In this document: positions 17,001-25,987 of the stretch, in pieces
Layout: every line of letters starts with the position of its first letter
Numbering within the stretch: the first letter of the stretch is position 1
Assembly (NCBI RefSeq): GCF_022429645.1
Contig: NZ_CP092480.1
Span: 3,330,501-3,394,500, forward strand
Direction of reading: 5' to 3'
Source: Lutibacter sp. A80
GTDB lineage: Bacteria > Bacteroidota > Bacteroidia > Flavobacteriales > Flavobacteriaceae
DNA: 64,000 nt
Translations under genes and position numbers: made by a program
The notes under the pieces: generated by a model
Database searches by the model: none
Seen by the model: the letters and a program-made list of their open reading frames with translations, nothing else
Told to the model about the DNA's origin: nothing

Positions 17001-18426
17001 TACAAAAAGAAGAATCAGACCTATTATGTTAACAGCATTTACAGATGTTCTAGGTTTCCTACCAATGGCTGTTTCTGCTTCAGCTGGTGCAGAAGTACAA
17101 CGCCCATTAGCAACTGTAGTTATTGGTGGTTTGTTAACCTCTACATTGCTTACCTTGTTTGTTTTACCTATTTTATACCATTGGGTAGAAAATAACTCTT
17201 TAAAATTTAAGATGAATAAAAAGGTGGTAATAACTACAGCTATATTGGTTTTTACATTAGGGATTCCAACACATATAATTTCACAAGAGAAAATAGATAC
17301 GCTTCCAAAAATTTCTTTAGACGAAGCTGTTGAATTATCGAAATCGAACTATCCCCTTTTAAAACAAAAGAAATTAGAAGTTTCAAAACAAGAACAACTA
17401 AAAAGCACAGCTTATGATTTTGGAACAACTGATATTTTTACGGGTGGCGAAGAATTAAACAGCAGTTCTGGAATCTACACAACCATTGGGTTAGGTCAAT
17501 CTGACATAGACATATTTGGGATAGGTGCAAAAAAACGATTACAGGAACAACGTATTCAATTAGCACAAAAAGCCTATCAATTATCTGAAATGGATTTAGA
17601 ATTAGAAGTTAAAAAAGCTTGGGCATACTGTTACCAAATGAAAAAAAAATACAATCTTTTTACAGAATTAGATTCAATTTATTCCAACTTTGAACAAGCA
17701 GTAGCTTTAAACTATGAAGTAGAGGCGATTTCAAAATTAGAGTATTCGGCAGCTAAAAACCAAGCATTACAAGTGCAAAGTAAAAAAGCACAAGCATATA
17801 GTGATTATTTAATTGCATTACAGCAATTAAATCTATGGTTAATTTCAGAAGACTTCTATACCGTTTCAGATGAGTTGGACGTTAATTTGGAAACTAATGA
17901 GACTTTTCAAATTGAACAACACCCTTTATATAGCATATCACAAAATAAAGTAAGCGAAGCAGAAGCAAATTACAAAGCTGCTAAAACAAATAATTTACCT
18001 AAATTTAATCTACAAGGTAGTAATCAAAAAATTGATGGAAATTCAGGATTTTATAGCTATCAAGCTGGTATTTCAATTCCGTTCTTATCTGGCACTAACA
18101 AAGCGCAAATAAAAACAACTAAAATAGATAAAGAAATTGCTGAAACAAATCTGCAATTCAAAAAAAGGGAAGTACAATCGAAATATGTACAAGCACACGA
18201 GAATTATAAAAAATGGAAAGCTACTTGGGAATTTTATAAAGATAAAGTACTAATAGTAACAAAAGAACAAAAATCGGGTGCTTTATTAGCATATAAAGAA
18301 GGGGAAATTGATTATACGTCATTTACACAATTGATAAAAGAAGCTATTCAATCTGAATTGGAATCCCAAACCGCATTAATCAATTATTTACAAAGTACAT
18401 TTCAATTACAATATTTTAATCAATAA
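14095..18426 (+). CDS. czcA: CzcA-type heavy-metal RND pump fused to a CzcC/TolC-like outer-membrane channel
   Basis: A 1443-residue fusion. Residues 1-1035 are a heavy-metal efflux RND permease: PIDAVPDITNNQVQV near the N terminus, twelve membrane segments, GAIDFGIIVDGAVIIVE in TM4 with its acidic proton-relay residues, and GVAVLNGLVMV later. From Met1040 the sequence restarts like a separate protein: MNKKVVITTAILVFTLGIP resembles a signal peptide, followed by ~380 residues of TolC/CzcC-like coiled-coil barrel. Pump and channel should span both membranes with the CzcB adaptor encoded next. Likely substrates are Zn2+, Co2+, Cd2+ or Ni2+. An internal start at 17212 could release a free channel. 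Confidence 0.92.
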   Translation: MINKIIDFSINNKFIIGLLTLTIIGAGVWSITKVPIDAVPDITNNQVQVITQSPNLGTEDIEQIITYPVEVAMSNLPNVEEIRSISRFGLSVVTIVFDDDMGTYLPRQLVAEKLNEVKEQIPEGFGEPSMGPISTGLGEIYQYTLKVKPEFKDKYSISDLRTMQDWIVQRQMAMVDGVVEVNAVGGKIKQYEVAVDPNDLKSIGLTISDVFEALEANNQNTGGAYIEKNHQANFIRGEGLVRSLEDIKKITVKTVNNIPVTINDIATVQFGAAIRYGALTQDGEGEVVGGLVMMLKGANSNDVIDNVKERMELIQESLPEGVVIEPLLDRSKLIGETTSTVSNNLIEGALIVIFVLIFLLGNWRGGLIVASTIPLSLLFAFILMNVFDVWANLMSLGAIDFGIIVDGAVIIVETTVFLIASQVLKKKKLSSKERDSIASSASKKMMNAAFFGQLIILIVFLPILALQGIEGKMFKPMALTFIFAMIGAMLLCLTYVPMMSALILRVPKSDKKSYGDKFVHWVENKYQPLLEKALKKGKLIMGVAIGLFALAVFMFTRMGGEFIPQLDEGDIAFHAILKPGSSLTETIETTTKIEQIVKSNFPEVDKIVSRIGVAEIPTDPMPMDLADVFVILKPKSEWTTAESKDELIEKMKEAVEIVPGVNYEFTQPIEMRFNELLEGVREDIAIKLYGEDIHILSKKAEEIAKIIAGTEGIGDMKAEATTGLPQMTIVYNRNKLAQYGLQINNLNKMVQSAFAGGNAGVIFEGEKRFDLVVRLNAQNRKDITDVQNLFINLPSGAQIPLREVAEISYKAGPMQISRDNTNRRTYVGINVRGRDVKSLVTELKSKLDAKLELPSGYFIRYGGAFENLERASNRLQTVVPIALLLIFILIYFALKSLPQTLMIYIAIPMATIGGVVALWLRDMPFSISAGVGFIVLFGVAVLNGLVMVSGLNELKDEGVTNLKDRILEGTKRRIRPIMLTAFTDVLGFLPMAVSASAGAEVQRPLATVVIGGLLTSTLLTLFVLPILYHWVENNSLKFKMNKKVVITTAILVFTLGIPTHIISQEKIDTLPKISLDEAVELSKSNYPLLKQKKLEVSKQEQLKSTAYDFGTTDIFTGGEELNSSSGIYTTIGLGQSDIDIFGIGAKKRLQEQRIQLAQKAYQLSEMDLELEVKKAWAYCYQMKKKYNLFTELDSIYSNFEQAVALNYEVEAISKLEYSAAKNQALQVQSKKAQAYSDYLIALQQLNLWLISEDFYTVSDELDVNLETNETFQIEQHPLYSISQNKVSEAEANYKAAKTNNLPKFNLQGSNQKIDGNSGFYSYQAGISIPFLSGTNKAQIKTTKIDKEIAETNLQFKKREVQSKYVQAHENYKKWKATWEFYKDKVLIVTKEQKSGALLAYKEGEIDYTSFTQLIKEAIQSELESQTALINYLQSTFQLQYFNQ

Positions 18427-18430
18427 GACA

Positions 18431-19636
18431 ATGAAAAATAGATTATATAAAATCCTAACTATAGCAATAATAGTCGTTTTTATTGCAGCCTGTGGCAATA
18501 AAGAAAAACACAACGAAAATGATGGTGATTCACATAATGAAGAGCCTAAAACTGAAGCAAACCAAGAACACCACGATGAGGAAGAAGTAATGCTCTCTCA
18601 ACAACAGTTTGAAGCACTTAAAATGAAAATAGATACACTCGCATTACGCAATATGAGTGGCTATATTGAAGTGAATGGTTCATTGGAGGTACCTCCACAA
18701 AACGAAGCTGCAATTACTTCTGTAGTAGGTGCTAATGTAGTATCGATAAAGGTAATTGAAGGAGATAAAGTTAATAAAGGTCAAGTAGTAGCTTACCTTT
18801 CACATCCAAATATTATAAAGCTCCAAACAGATTACTTAAATGCTTATAGTAATAGTATTTTTCAAAAAAAGAATTATGAACGTCAACAAAAGTTATATGA
18901 TGCTGGTGTGGGCTCTGGTGCTAATTTCCAAAAGGCAGAGGCAGAATACAATGCTTCAAAAGCAATGGTAAATGGTTTAGCAGCACAATTAAAAATATTA
19001 AACGTCAATGCAACTTCTGTCCGTAACGGAACTATTGCGCAACAAATCGCATTGCGTAGCCCAATTGAAGGCTTTGTGCAAAAGGTAGAGGTGAAAATTG
19101 GCCAATATGTTGAACCACAAACCGAATTATTTGAAATTGTAAATACACTTCACGTTCACGCAGATTTTATGGTTTTTGAAAAAGATGTATATAAAGTAAA
19201 AAAAGGACAAAAAGTTAGCTTTATGGTACAATCAATTCCCGATACAGAATTAACAGCAACCATATATTCAGTAGGAAAAACCTTTGAAGACAACCCTAAA
19301 GCAGTTCACCTCCACGCAGAAATAGAAAATAAAATAGGAAACTTAATTCCAGGAATGTATATTCAAGGTAAAATACAAGTTAAAAGTGCTCAAACAAAAG
19401 CATTACCTGAAAGTGCAGTCATCAATGATGGAGATAAATTTTATGTTTTCTCTGTAGAAAAAGAAAATAACAAATGGAGTTTTAATCCTATAGAAGTATT
19501 TATTGGTGAAAAAAGTGATAATTGGGTGTCAATTAAATTTGCTGAAGAGGTAAAAGCAAAAACAAAATTTGCTTATAATAACGCCTACTATCTCATTGCT
19601 GAAATGAAAAAAGGTGAAGCTGAACACGAACATTAA
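18431..19636 (+). CDS. czcB: CzcB-type periplasmic adaptor lipoprotein
   Basis: A 401-residue membrane-fusion protein. The lipobox ends at Cys21 (VVFIAAC), then comes a His/Glu/Asp-rich segment (residues 25-55) that may bind metal, a lipoyl/hairpin region (VIEGDKVNKGQVVAYLSHP near residue 110; coiled coil to ~190) and a beta-barrel (GMYIQGKIQVKS near 310). It bridges the RND pump to its channel. It lies 4 bp after the pump gene and 2 bp before the Fur-family gene, so one transcript is likely. Confidence 0.9.
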   Translation: MKNRLYKILTIAIIVVFIAACGNKEKHNENDGDSHNEEPKTEANQEHHDEEEVMLSQQQFEALKMKIDTLALRNMSGYIEVNGSLEVPPQNEAAITSVVGANVVSIKVIEGDKVNKGQVVAYLSHPNIIKLQTDYLNAYSNSIFQKKNYERQQKLYDAGVGSGANFQKAEAEYNASKAMVNGLAAQLKILNVNATSVRNGTIAQQIALRSPIEGFVQKVEVKIGQYVEPQTELFEIVNTLHVHADFMVFEKDVYKVKKGQKVSFMVQSIPDTELTATIYSVGKTFEDNPKAVHLHAEIENKIGNLIPGMYIQGKIQVKSAQTKALPESAVINDGDKFYVFSVEKENNKWSFNPIEVFIGEKSDNWVSIKFAEEVKAKTKFAYNNAYYLIAEMKKGEAEHEH

Positions 19637-19638
19637 TT

Positions 19639-20052
19639 ATGGAAACAATTGAACAAGTATTAGAATCAAAAAACATACGCATTACTGCAATGCGTATGTT
19701 AATTTATAAGTTCCTAGTTGAGAAAGAGGTCGCAGTAACATTGAGTGATATAGAAAATGCTTTTGAAAAAGCAGATAGAACTACCTTATACCGTACAATT
19801 AAAACTTTTGAGGAAAAAGATATTGTCCATCAAATTGATGATGGTACAGGAATAACAAAGTATGCATTGTGTGAAAAGGATTGTAATTGTGAAATTGAAA
19901 CTGATTTGCATTTGCATTTTCATTGTACAAACTGTAACAAAACTATTTGTCTAACAGAAAACAAAATTCCGAAAATTACAGTTCCTGATGGTTTTATTTC
20001 AGAAAATGTAAACTTGGTGGTAAAGGGTATTTGTGATAAGTGTAGTGGATAA
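19639..20052 (+). CDS. Fur-family metalloregulator
   Basis: A 137-residue Fur/Zur-type repressor. The winged helix contains DRTTLYRTIKTFEEKDIVHQ (residues 46-65), followed by the dimer domain with HLHFHCTNCNKTICL (about 91-105), which contributes histidines and a CxxC, and a second CDKC at the C terminus (structural zinc). Being last in the czc transcription unit, it probably represses it until metal is in excess, or is an autoregulated sensor. Which metal it senses cannot be told from sequence. Confidence 0.85.
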   Translation: METIEQVLESKNIRITAMRMLIYKFLVEKEVAVTLSDIENAFEKADRTTLYRTIKTFEEKDIVHQIDDGTGITKYALCEKDCNCEIETDLHLHFHCTNCNKTICLTENKIPKITVPDGFISENVNLVVKGICDKCSG

Positions 20053-20119
20053 TAATTGCACTTCCATTGCATTGATTTTTATAACACTTTTGTAATAACA
20101 AAAATTAAAATAATAATCA

Positions 20120-20704
20120 ATGTATTTATTCACTTACTTAATAGTTTATTTCTTACTTATCTTTGTATTAAGGTCTTTACTACTTTGGAAAAAAACTGGA
20201 ATAAATCCCTTAACCTTTAACCAAACAGATGATGCACACGGTTACAATGGTAAAATATTTTCAATAATTTCTTCTTTGGAGCTAATCGTTGTTGGAATTT
20301 ATGCTTTTAAAATTGAATGGTACAAATATTTACTTCCTTTTTGGTATTTAGAAAATGACACTTTATCTAAAGTAGGTTGGGGCTTTTTAATTATTTCTCT
20401 AATCGTAGTTTGGATTGCTCAATCACAAATGGCTAATTCGTGGAGAATTGGAATTGATGAGAAAAACAAGACAACATTAATAACAAAAGGATTGTTTTCA
20501 ATTTCACGAAACCCAATTTTCCTTGGAATAATGTTTGCTAATATTGGGCTGTTTCTGGTAATTCCAAACGCCTTTACACTATTAGTAATCTCATTATCCA
20601 CAACAAGTATCAATACACAAATAAGATTAGAAGAAGCATTTCTAAAACAAGAATTTGGTAATGAATATGAAACGTATTCAAAAAAAGCAAAACGTTGGTT
20701 TTGA
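20120..20704 (+). CDS. Isoprenylcysteine carboxyl methyltransferase-family membrane protein
   Basis: A 194-residue protein with about five membrane helices and the ICMT/PEMT-type C-terminal signature: ITKGLFSISRNPIFLGIMF (about 132-150), then RLEEAFLKQEFGNEYETYSK (about 168-187). Members methylate small or lipid substrates with SAM, but those found in metal islands have no established substrate. It follows the Fur gene by 67 bp in the same direction. Confidence 0.75.
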   Translation: MYLFTYLIVYFLLIFVLRSLLLWKKTGINPLTFNQTDDAHGYNGKIFSIISSLELIVVGIYAFKIEWYKYLLPFWYLENDTLSKVGWGFLIISLIVVWIAQSQMANSWRIGIDEKNKTTLITKGLFSISRNPIFLGIMFANIGLFLVIPNAFTLLVISLSTTSINTQIRLEEAFLKQEFGNEYETYSKKAKRWF

Positions 20705-20794
20705 TAATTTAATATTTTTAGTATTAAACTATCTTTAAAAATCAGAATCAAAGCAGAGAAATGCAAATGAAAACTAAAGACGTTGTTAATTATT

Positions 20795-21589
20795 ATGAAA
20801 AAAACAATATTTGAAATTACAAAAATGGATTGTCCTTCAGAAGAAAACCTAATCCGAATGAAATTGGATGGAATTTCCGAGATAGCTAATTTGAAATTTG
20901 ACATACCAAATCGAAAATTGATAGTTTTTCATACTGGTGAAATTGATTTCATTGAGAGATCAGTTATTGATTTGAATTTAGGAGGAAAGAAAATTTCAAC
21001 TCAAGAAACCGAACAAGTAAATTTCGAAGAAAACAAGAGTCAAAAGAAATTGCTCTGGTCTGTACTTATCATAAATTTTGCCTTTTTTATTATTGAGATG
21101 ACAACGGGTATTATCTCAAAATCAATGGGACTTGTTGCTGATAGTTTAGATATGTTGGCAGATAGCTTTGTTTATGGAATTAGCCTGTTTGCAGTTGGAG
21201 GAACAGTGATAAAGAAAAAACGGATTGCAAAAATAGCAGGTTATTTCCAAATAGCATTGGCTGTTATAGGCTTTATTGAAGTATTAAGAAGATTTTTTGG
21301 AGAGGAAAAATTACCCAATTTTTCAACAATGATTATTGTTTCGATTTTAGCATTGATTGCAAATGGAATTTGCCTTTACATTTTACAAAAATCAAAGAGC
21401 AAAGAAGAAGCGCATATGAAAGCTAGTATGATTTTTACCTCGAATGACGTGATAATCAATTTGGGAGTAATAATAGCAGGAGTTTTGGTAAATTGGTTGA
21501 GTTCAAGTAAACCTGATTTGATTATCGGAACAATTGTTTTTGTATTAGTAATTCAAGGGGCATTAAGAATATTAAAACTTGGAAAATGA
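20795..21589 (+). CDS. Cation diffusion facilitator-type transporter with N-terminal HMA-like domain
   Basis: A 264-residue protein from the ATG at 20795 (TTG at 20783 is an in-frame alternative). Residues 1-75 resemble a metal-binding HMA-like fold with only one cysteine (KMDCPSEEN). The rest is a CDF core with about six helices and the metal-site sequence VADSLDMLADS. These transporters move Zn2+, Co2+ or Fe2+ out of the cytoplasm by proton antiport, which fits the neighbouring czc genes. The usual long cytoplasmic C-terminal domain is missing, so the protein is short for the family. Confidence 0.8.
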   Translation: MKKTIFEITKMDCPSEENLIRMKLDGISEIANLKFDIPNRKLIVFHTGEIDFIERSVIDLNLGGKKISTQETEQVNFEENKSQKKLLWSVLIINFAFFIIEMTTGIISKSMGLVADSLDMLADSFVYGISLFAVGGTVIKKKRIAKIAGYFQIALAVIGFIEVLRRFFGEEKLPNFSTMIIVSILALIANGICLYILQKSKSKEEAHMKASMIFTSNDVIINLGVIIAGVLVNWLSSSKPDLIIGTIVFVLVIQGALRILKLGK

Positions 21590-21743
21590 AAAAAGTAAAG
21601 GCTACAATCTAGAGTATTATTAATAACTGTTTAAGTTAAATTGCTATTAGTATAAATAAAAGCTATTTTAAGATTTTAGAGCGATAATTGTTATTTCTAT
21701 TTTTCTTAAATATTGTTAAAATTATTTAGAATCATTATAATTT

Positions 21744-21757
21744 GTTACTTTTGTAAC
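21744..21757 (+). promoter_or_regulatory. -7 box embedded in a palindrome before the cus operon
   Basis: GTTAC-TTTT-GTAAC is a perfect inverted repeat that contains TACTTTTG (21746-21753), a match to TAnnTTTG. The start codon at 21762 is only 8 bp beyond the box, so the transcript would be leaderless or nearly so. A repressor binding here would block the promoter directly. Confidence 0.5.
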
Positions 21758-21761
21758 ATAA

Positions 21762-22175
21762 ATGAAAAAAGTATCTCATAAAATAGTGTCTTTACTAATG
21801 GCTTTTGTAGTGTTATTCTCTACGATGTCATTTACTGTAAATATGCATTATTGTGGTGACGATTTAGTAGATACTGCAATCTTCTCAAAAGCCGAAACTT
21901 GTGGAATGGAAATGGAAAACCCTTCAACTGAAGGATGTTCTATTTCGACCAAAAATTGTTGTGATGATAAACAATTAGTAATTGATGGTCAAGATGAGTT
22001 ACAGCTTCAAGTTGATAAAATTTCTTTTGAGCAACAAGTTTTTATTGCTTCATTTGTTTATACTTACATTAACCTTTTTGAAGGGTTAGATGAAAATGTT
22101 TCTTCTTTTGAGGAATACAAACCACCATTAGTCGTCAAGCAAATCTTCAAGATTGACGAAACGTATTTAATTTGA
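21762..22175 (+). CDS. HYC_CC_PP-family small secreted protein
   Basis: A 137-residue protein with a signal peptide (KKVSHKIVSLLMAFVVLFST) and the three marks that name the family: HYC (NMHYCGDD, residue ~29), CC (KNCCDDK, ~66) and PP (EYKPPLV, ~122). Family members sit beside copper/silver efflux genes in Bacteroidota; a metal-binding role is inferred from cysteines and context. It is followed by cusA after 107 bp containing a TATCCT/AGGATA inverted repeat (22198-22225). Confidence 0.8.
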   Translation: MKKVSHKIVSLLMAFVVLFSTMSFTVNMHYCGDDLVDTAIFSKAETCGMEMENPSTEGCSISTKNCCDDKQLVIDGQDELQLQVDKISFEQQVFIASFVYTYINLFEGLDENVSSFEEYKPPLVVKQIFKIDETYLI

Positions 22176-22282
22176 TTTTTAAATAGTAGACTTTTTATAT
22201 CCTATGGCATTATGTCGTAAGGATAATTTACTGTATTCAGTGTTTTTATAACACTATTGTCTAATTGTTTAAAATCAATCAT

Positions 22283-25200
22283 ATGCTAAATAAAAGCATC
22301 AAATTTTTAATAGAAAACAAACTCGTTGCAGTTTTATTACTTGTTCTTTTTATTGGATGGGGAACTGTTAACGCACCTTTTAATTGGGATACAGGATTTT
22401 TACCAAGTGATCCTGTAGCAGTAGATGCTATTCCCGATATAGGTGAAAATCAACAAATCGTATTTACCAAGTGGGATGGTCGTTCCCCACAAGATATAGA
22501 AGACCAAATAACCTATCCATTAACCACATCATTATTGGGTATTCCAGGGGTAAAAACCATTCGTAGTTCCTCTATGTTTGGATTTTCAAGTATCTATATC
22601 ATTTTTGAAGAGGATATAGAGTTTTACTGGAGTAGAAGTCGTATTCTCGAAAAACTAAACTCATTACCAAGTGGTTTATTACCTGATGGTGTTAATCCAG
22701 CTTTAGGTCCTGATGCTACAGGTTTAGGACAAATATTTTGGTACACACTTGAAGGTCGTGATGAAAACGGTAATGTAACAGGTGGTTGGGATTTACACGA
22801 ATTACGTAGTATTCAAGATTACTATGTTAAATATGCCTTGTCCTCGGCAAGTGGTGTTTCCGAAGTTGCATCTATTGGTGGTTATGTTCAGGAGTATCAA
22901 GTGGATGTAAACCCAGAACTAATGCGTCAATATAACATTGGTTTACATCATATTGTTAAAGCTGTAAAAGAAAGTAATAAGGATATTGGCGCACAAACTT
23001 TGGAAATTAACCAAGCTGAATATTTAGTTCGTGGTTTGGGATATGTAAAATCTATTGCAGATATTGAAAATGCTGTAGTTGATTCTGAAAATTTCACTTC
23101 AATAAAAATTAAAGACATTGGAAAAGTCTCATTAGGTCCAGCAACAAGACGAGGATTATTAGATAAGGAAGGTGCAGAAGTTGTAGGCGCTGTGGTAGTG
23201 GCACGTTATGGTGCAAACCCAATGGAAGTAATCAATAATGTAAAAGAAAAAATTAATGAATTAAGTACAGGTTTACCTTCAAAAGTATTGGCGGATGGAA
23301 GAACCTCACAGGTAACCATAGTACCTTTTTACGATAGAACAGAATTGATACAGGAAACTTTAGGGACTCTAAATGAAGCCTTGACTTTAGAAATCTTAAT
23401 AACCATTTTGGTAATAATCATAATGGTATTTAACCTTCGAGCTTCAATCTTAATTTCTGGATTATTACCTGTTGCGGTTCTAATGGTATTTATAGCAATG
23501 AAGCTCTTTAATGTTGATGCTAACATAGTAGCCTTGTCTGGTATTGCAATTGCAATTGGTACAATGGTAGATGTTGGTGTCATACTTTCAGAAAACATTA
23601 TTCGGCATTTAGATGAAGATGATGGAACACAATCCATTAATACAGTAGTTTACAATGCAACAGCCGAAGTTTCTGGCGCAATTGTAACCGCAGTAATGAC
23701 AACAATTATAAGTTTTATTCCTGTTTTTACAATGATAGGTGCTGAAGGTAAATTATTCAGACCATTAGCATTCACAAAAACTTTTGCATTAACAGCTTCA
23801 ATAATTGTAGCATTGTTTTTAATTCCACCTTTTGCAGCTTTTTTATTCAGAAAGAAAAGCATTAAAACCAATTTTAAATATCTTTTAAATGGCGTTTTAA
23901 TAGCATTAGGTATTGCTGCAATAATAAACGGTTATTGGTTAGGGTTAATATTAATTGGGTTTGGAATCATTGCACTTTTAAAGCAACAAGAAATAGTATC
24001 AGAGAAGCAAGCTAATCTAACAAATATCATCATTTCAGTATCTGCTATTGTATTCCTGTTAGCCGAATATTGGAGACCATTAGGCGTTGATAAAAGCATT
24101 TTCTGGAATCTCATTTTTGTTAGTATTATTTGCTTTGGTTTATTAGGTGTTTTCTCTTTATTTATCAAATATTATACACGTATTTTAAGATGGTGTTTAG
24201 ATAATAAGTTGCTCTTTTTATCAGTCCCAACAGCGATTGTAATTGCAGGTTTTTTTATTATGAAGAATACAGGCAAAGAGTTTATGCCATCATTAAATGA
24301 AGGCTCATTTTTACTAATGCCAACCTCAATGCCACATTCTGGTGTAGAAGAAAACAAACGTGTTTTACAGCAATTGGATATGGCAGTAGCCAGTATTCCA
24401 GAGATTGAAACCGTAGTTGGTAAAGCTGGTAGAACAGAATCAGCTTTAGACCCAGCACCTTTATCAATGTATGAAAACATCATTAAGTACAAACCAGAAT
24501 ATATGCTGAATGAAAACAGAGAACGTCAACGCTACAAAGTCAATGATGATGGTTTATTTGAGTTGAAAGATGGTCGTTTTATATCGAATCCAAATAACAC
24601 CAAAAATGTCACCTTTAGCGCAGTTGAAAGGTCTCAACTCATTCCAGACAATAATGGTGAGTTCTACCGTAATTGGCGACAAGAAATACAATCACCTGAT
24701 GATATTTGGAAAGAAATTGTAAAAGTAACCAAACTACCAGGTGTTACATCTGCACCAAAATTGCAGCCTATTGAAACCCGATTGGTAATGCTACAAACTG
24801 GTATGCGTGCACCTATGGGAATAAAAGTTAAGGGTCAAGATTTAAAGCAAATAGAAGCATTTGGTGTTCAGTTAGAAGGTATACTCAAACAAGCTAAAGG
24901 TGTTAAAGATGAAGCTGTTTTTGCAGACCGAATTGTTGGTAAACCCTATTTGTTAATTGATATTGATAGAGAGAAAATTGCACGTTATGGCATTTCGGTG
25001 CAGGATGTTCAAGACGTATTAAAAGTAGCAGTTGGTGGTATGGTCTTAACCCAAACGGTTGAAGGTCGCGAGCGATATGGTGTACGCGTACGTTATCCAA
25101 GAGAATTACGAGCAAACCCAACAGACTTACAACAGATTTATGTACCAATTGAAAAGGGTAGTCCTGTGCCTTTAAGCGAGTTGGCAACTATCCGATACGA

Positions 25201-25987
25201 ACAAGGTCCACAAGTTATTAAAAGTGAAGACACCTTTTTAGTTGGCTATGTCTTATTTGATAAAATGGATGGTTTTGCAGAAATAAGCGTTGTTGAAAAT
25301 GCACAAGTACTAATCCAAGAAAAGATAGATTCTGGTGAGCTAATTGTACCAAAAGGAATAAACTATGCATTCACAGGAACTTATGAAAATCAGTTACGAG
25401 CAGAAAAAACCTTGTCAGTAGTTGTGCCATTGGCATTAGCTATTATCTTTTTAATTCTGTATTTCCAATTCAGATCAATTGGAACATCTTTAATGGTATT
25501 TACAGGTATTGCAGTAGCTTTTGCAGGTGGATTTATAATGATATGGCTCTATGGTCAAGATTGGTTTTTAAACTTTAATTTCTTTGGAGAGAATTTACGT
25601 GAATTATTTCAAATACATCCAATTAATTTAAGTGTTGCCGTTTGGGTTGGTTTCATTGCTCTCTTTGGTATTGCAACAGACGATGGTGTTGTAATGGCAA
25701 CCTATTTAACACAAACATTTGATAGAAATACACCAGAAAACAAAAAACAGATTAGAGCATCTGTTGTAGAAGCTGGAGAAAAACGTATTAGACCTTGTTT
25801 AATGACAACAGCTACAACCATATTGGCATTATTACCAGTATTAACTTCTACAGGAAGAGGTAGTGATATTATGATTCCTATGGCAATACCAAGTTTTGGT
25901 GGAATGTTAGTTGCTTTAATAACACTATTTGTAGTTCCGGTATTATATAGTTGGAAAGAAGAAGTAAAACTAAAAAAAACAGTATAA
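22283..25987 (+). CDS. cusA: CusA-type copper/silver RND efflux pump
   Basis: A 1234-residue RND permease from the ATG at 22283 (a TTG at 22265 is upstream). It has DPVAVDAIPDIGENQQIVF at the N terminus, TM4 with IAIAIGTMVDVGVILSENI, and a C-terminal repeat half with FGIATDDGVVMATYLTQ. Versus CzcA it has an extra hydrophobic segment at about 515-610 and the longer periplasmic insert typical of the CusA branch. It drives Cu+/Ag+ from periplasm or cytoplasm across the outer membrane with CusB and CusC, encoded next. Its stop overlaps the TolC-like gene by 1 bp. Confidence 0.92.
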   Translation: MLNKSIKFLIENKLVAVLLLVLFIGWGTVNAPFNWDTGFLPSDPVAVDAIPDIGENQQIVFTKWDGRSPQDIEDQITYPLTTSLLGIPGVKTIRSSSMFGFSSIYIIFEEDIEFYWSRSRILEKLNSLPSGLLPDGVNPALGPDATGLGQIFWYTLEGRDENGNVTGGWDLHELRSIQDYYVKYALSSASGVSEVASIGGYVQEYQVDVNPELMRQYNIGLHHIVKAVKESNKDIGAQTLEINQAEYLVRGLGYVKSIADIENAVVDSENFTSIKIKDIGKVSLGPATRRGLLDKEGAEVVGAVVVARYGANPMEVINNVKEKINELSTGLPSKVLADGRTSQVTIVPFYDRTELIQETLGTLNEALTLEILITILVIIIMVFNLRASILISGLLPVAVLMVFIAMKLFNVDANIVALSGIAIAIGTMVDVGVILSENIIRHLDEDDGTQSINTVVYNATAEVSGAIVTAVMTTIISFIPVFTMIGAEGKLFRPLAFTKTFALTASIIVALFLIPPFAAFLFRKKSIKTNFKYLLNGVLIALGIAAIINGYWLGLILIGFGIIALLKQQEIVSEKQANLTNIIISVSAIVFLLAEYWRPLGVDKSIFWNLIFVSIICFGLLGVFSLFIKYYTRILRWCLDNKLLFLSVPTAIVIAGFFIMKNTGKEFMPSLNEGSFLLMPTSMPHSGVEENKRVLQQLDMAVASIPEIETVVGKAGRTESALDPAPLSMYENIIKYKPEYMLNENRERQRYKVNDDGLFELKDGRFISNPNNTKNVTFSAVERSQLIPDNNGEFYRNWRQEIQSPDDIWKEIVKVTKLPGVTSAPKLQPIETRLVMLQTGMRAPMGIKVKGQDLKQIEAFGVQLEGILKQAKGVKDEAVFADRIVGKPYLLIDIDREKIARYGISVQDVQDVLKVAVGGMVLTQTVEGRERYGVRVRYPRELRANPTDLQQIYVPIEKGSPVPLSELATIRYEQGPQVIKSEDTFLVGYVLFDKMDGFAEISVVENAQVLIQEKIDSGELIVPKGINYAFTGTYENQLRAEKTLSVVVPLALAIIFLILYFQFRSIGTSLMVFTGIAVAFAGGFIMIWLYGQDWFLNFNFFGENLRELFQIHPINLSVAVWVGFIALFGIATDDGVVMATYLTQTFDRNTPENKKQIRASVVEAGEKRIRPCLMTTATTILALLPVLTSTGRGSDIMIPMAIPSFGGMLVALITLFVVPVLYSWKEEVKLKKTV

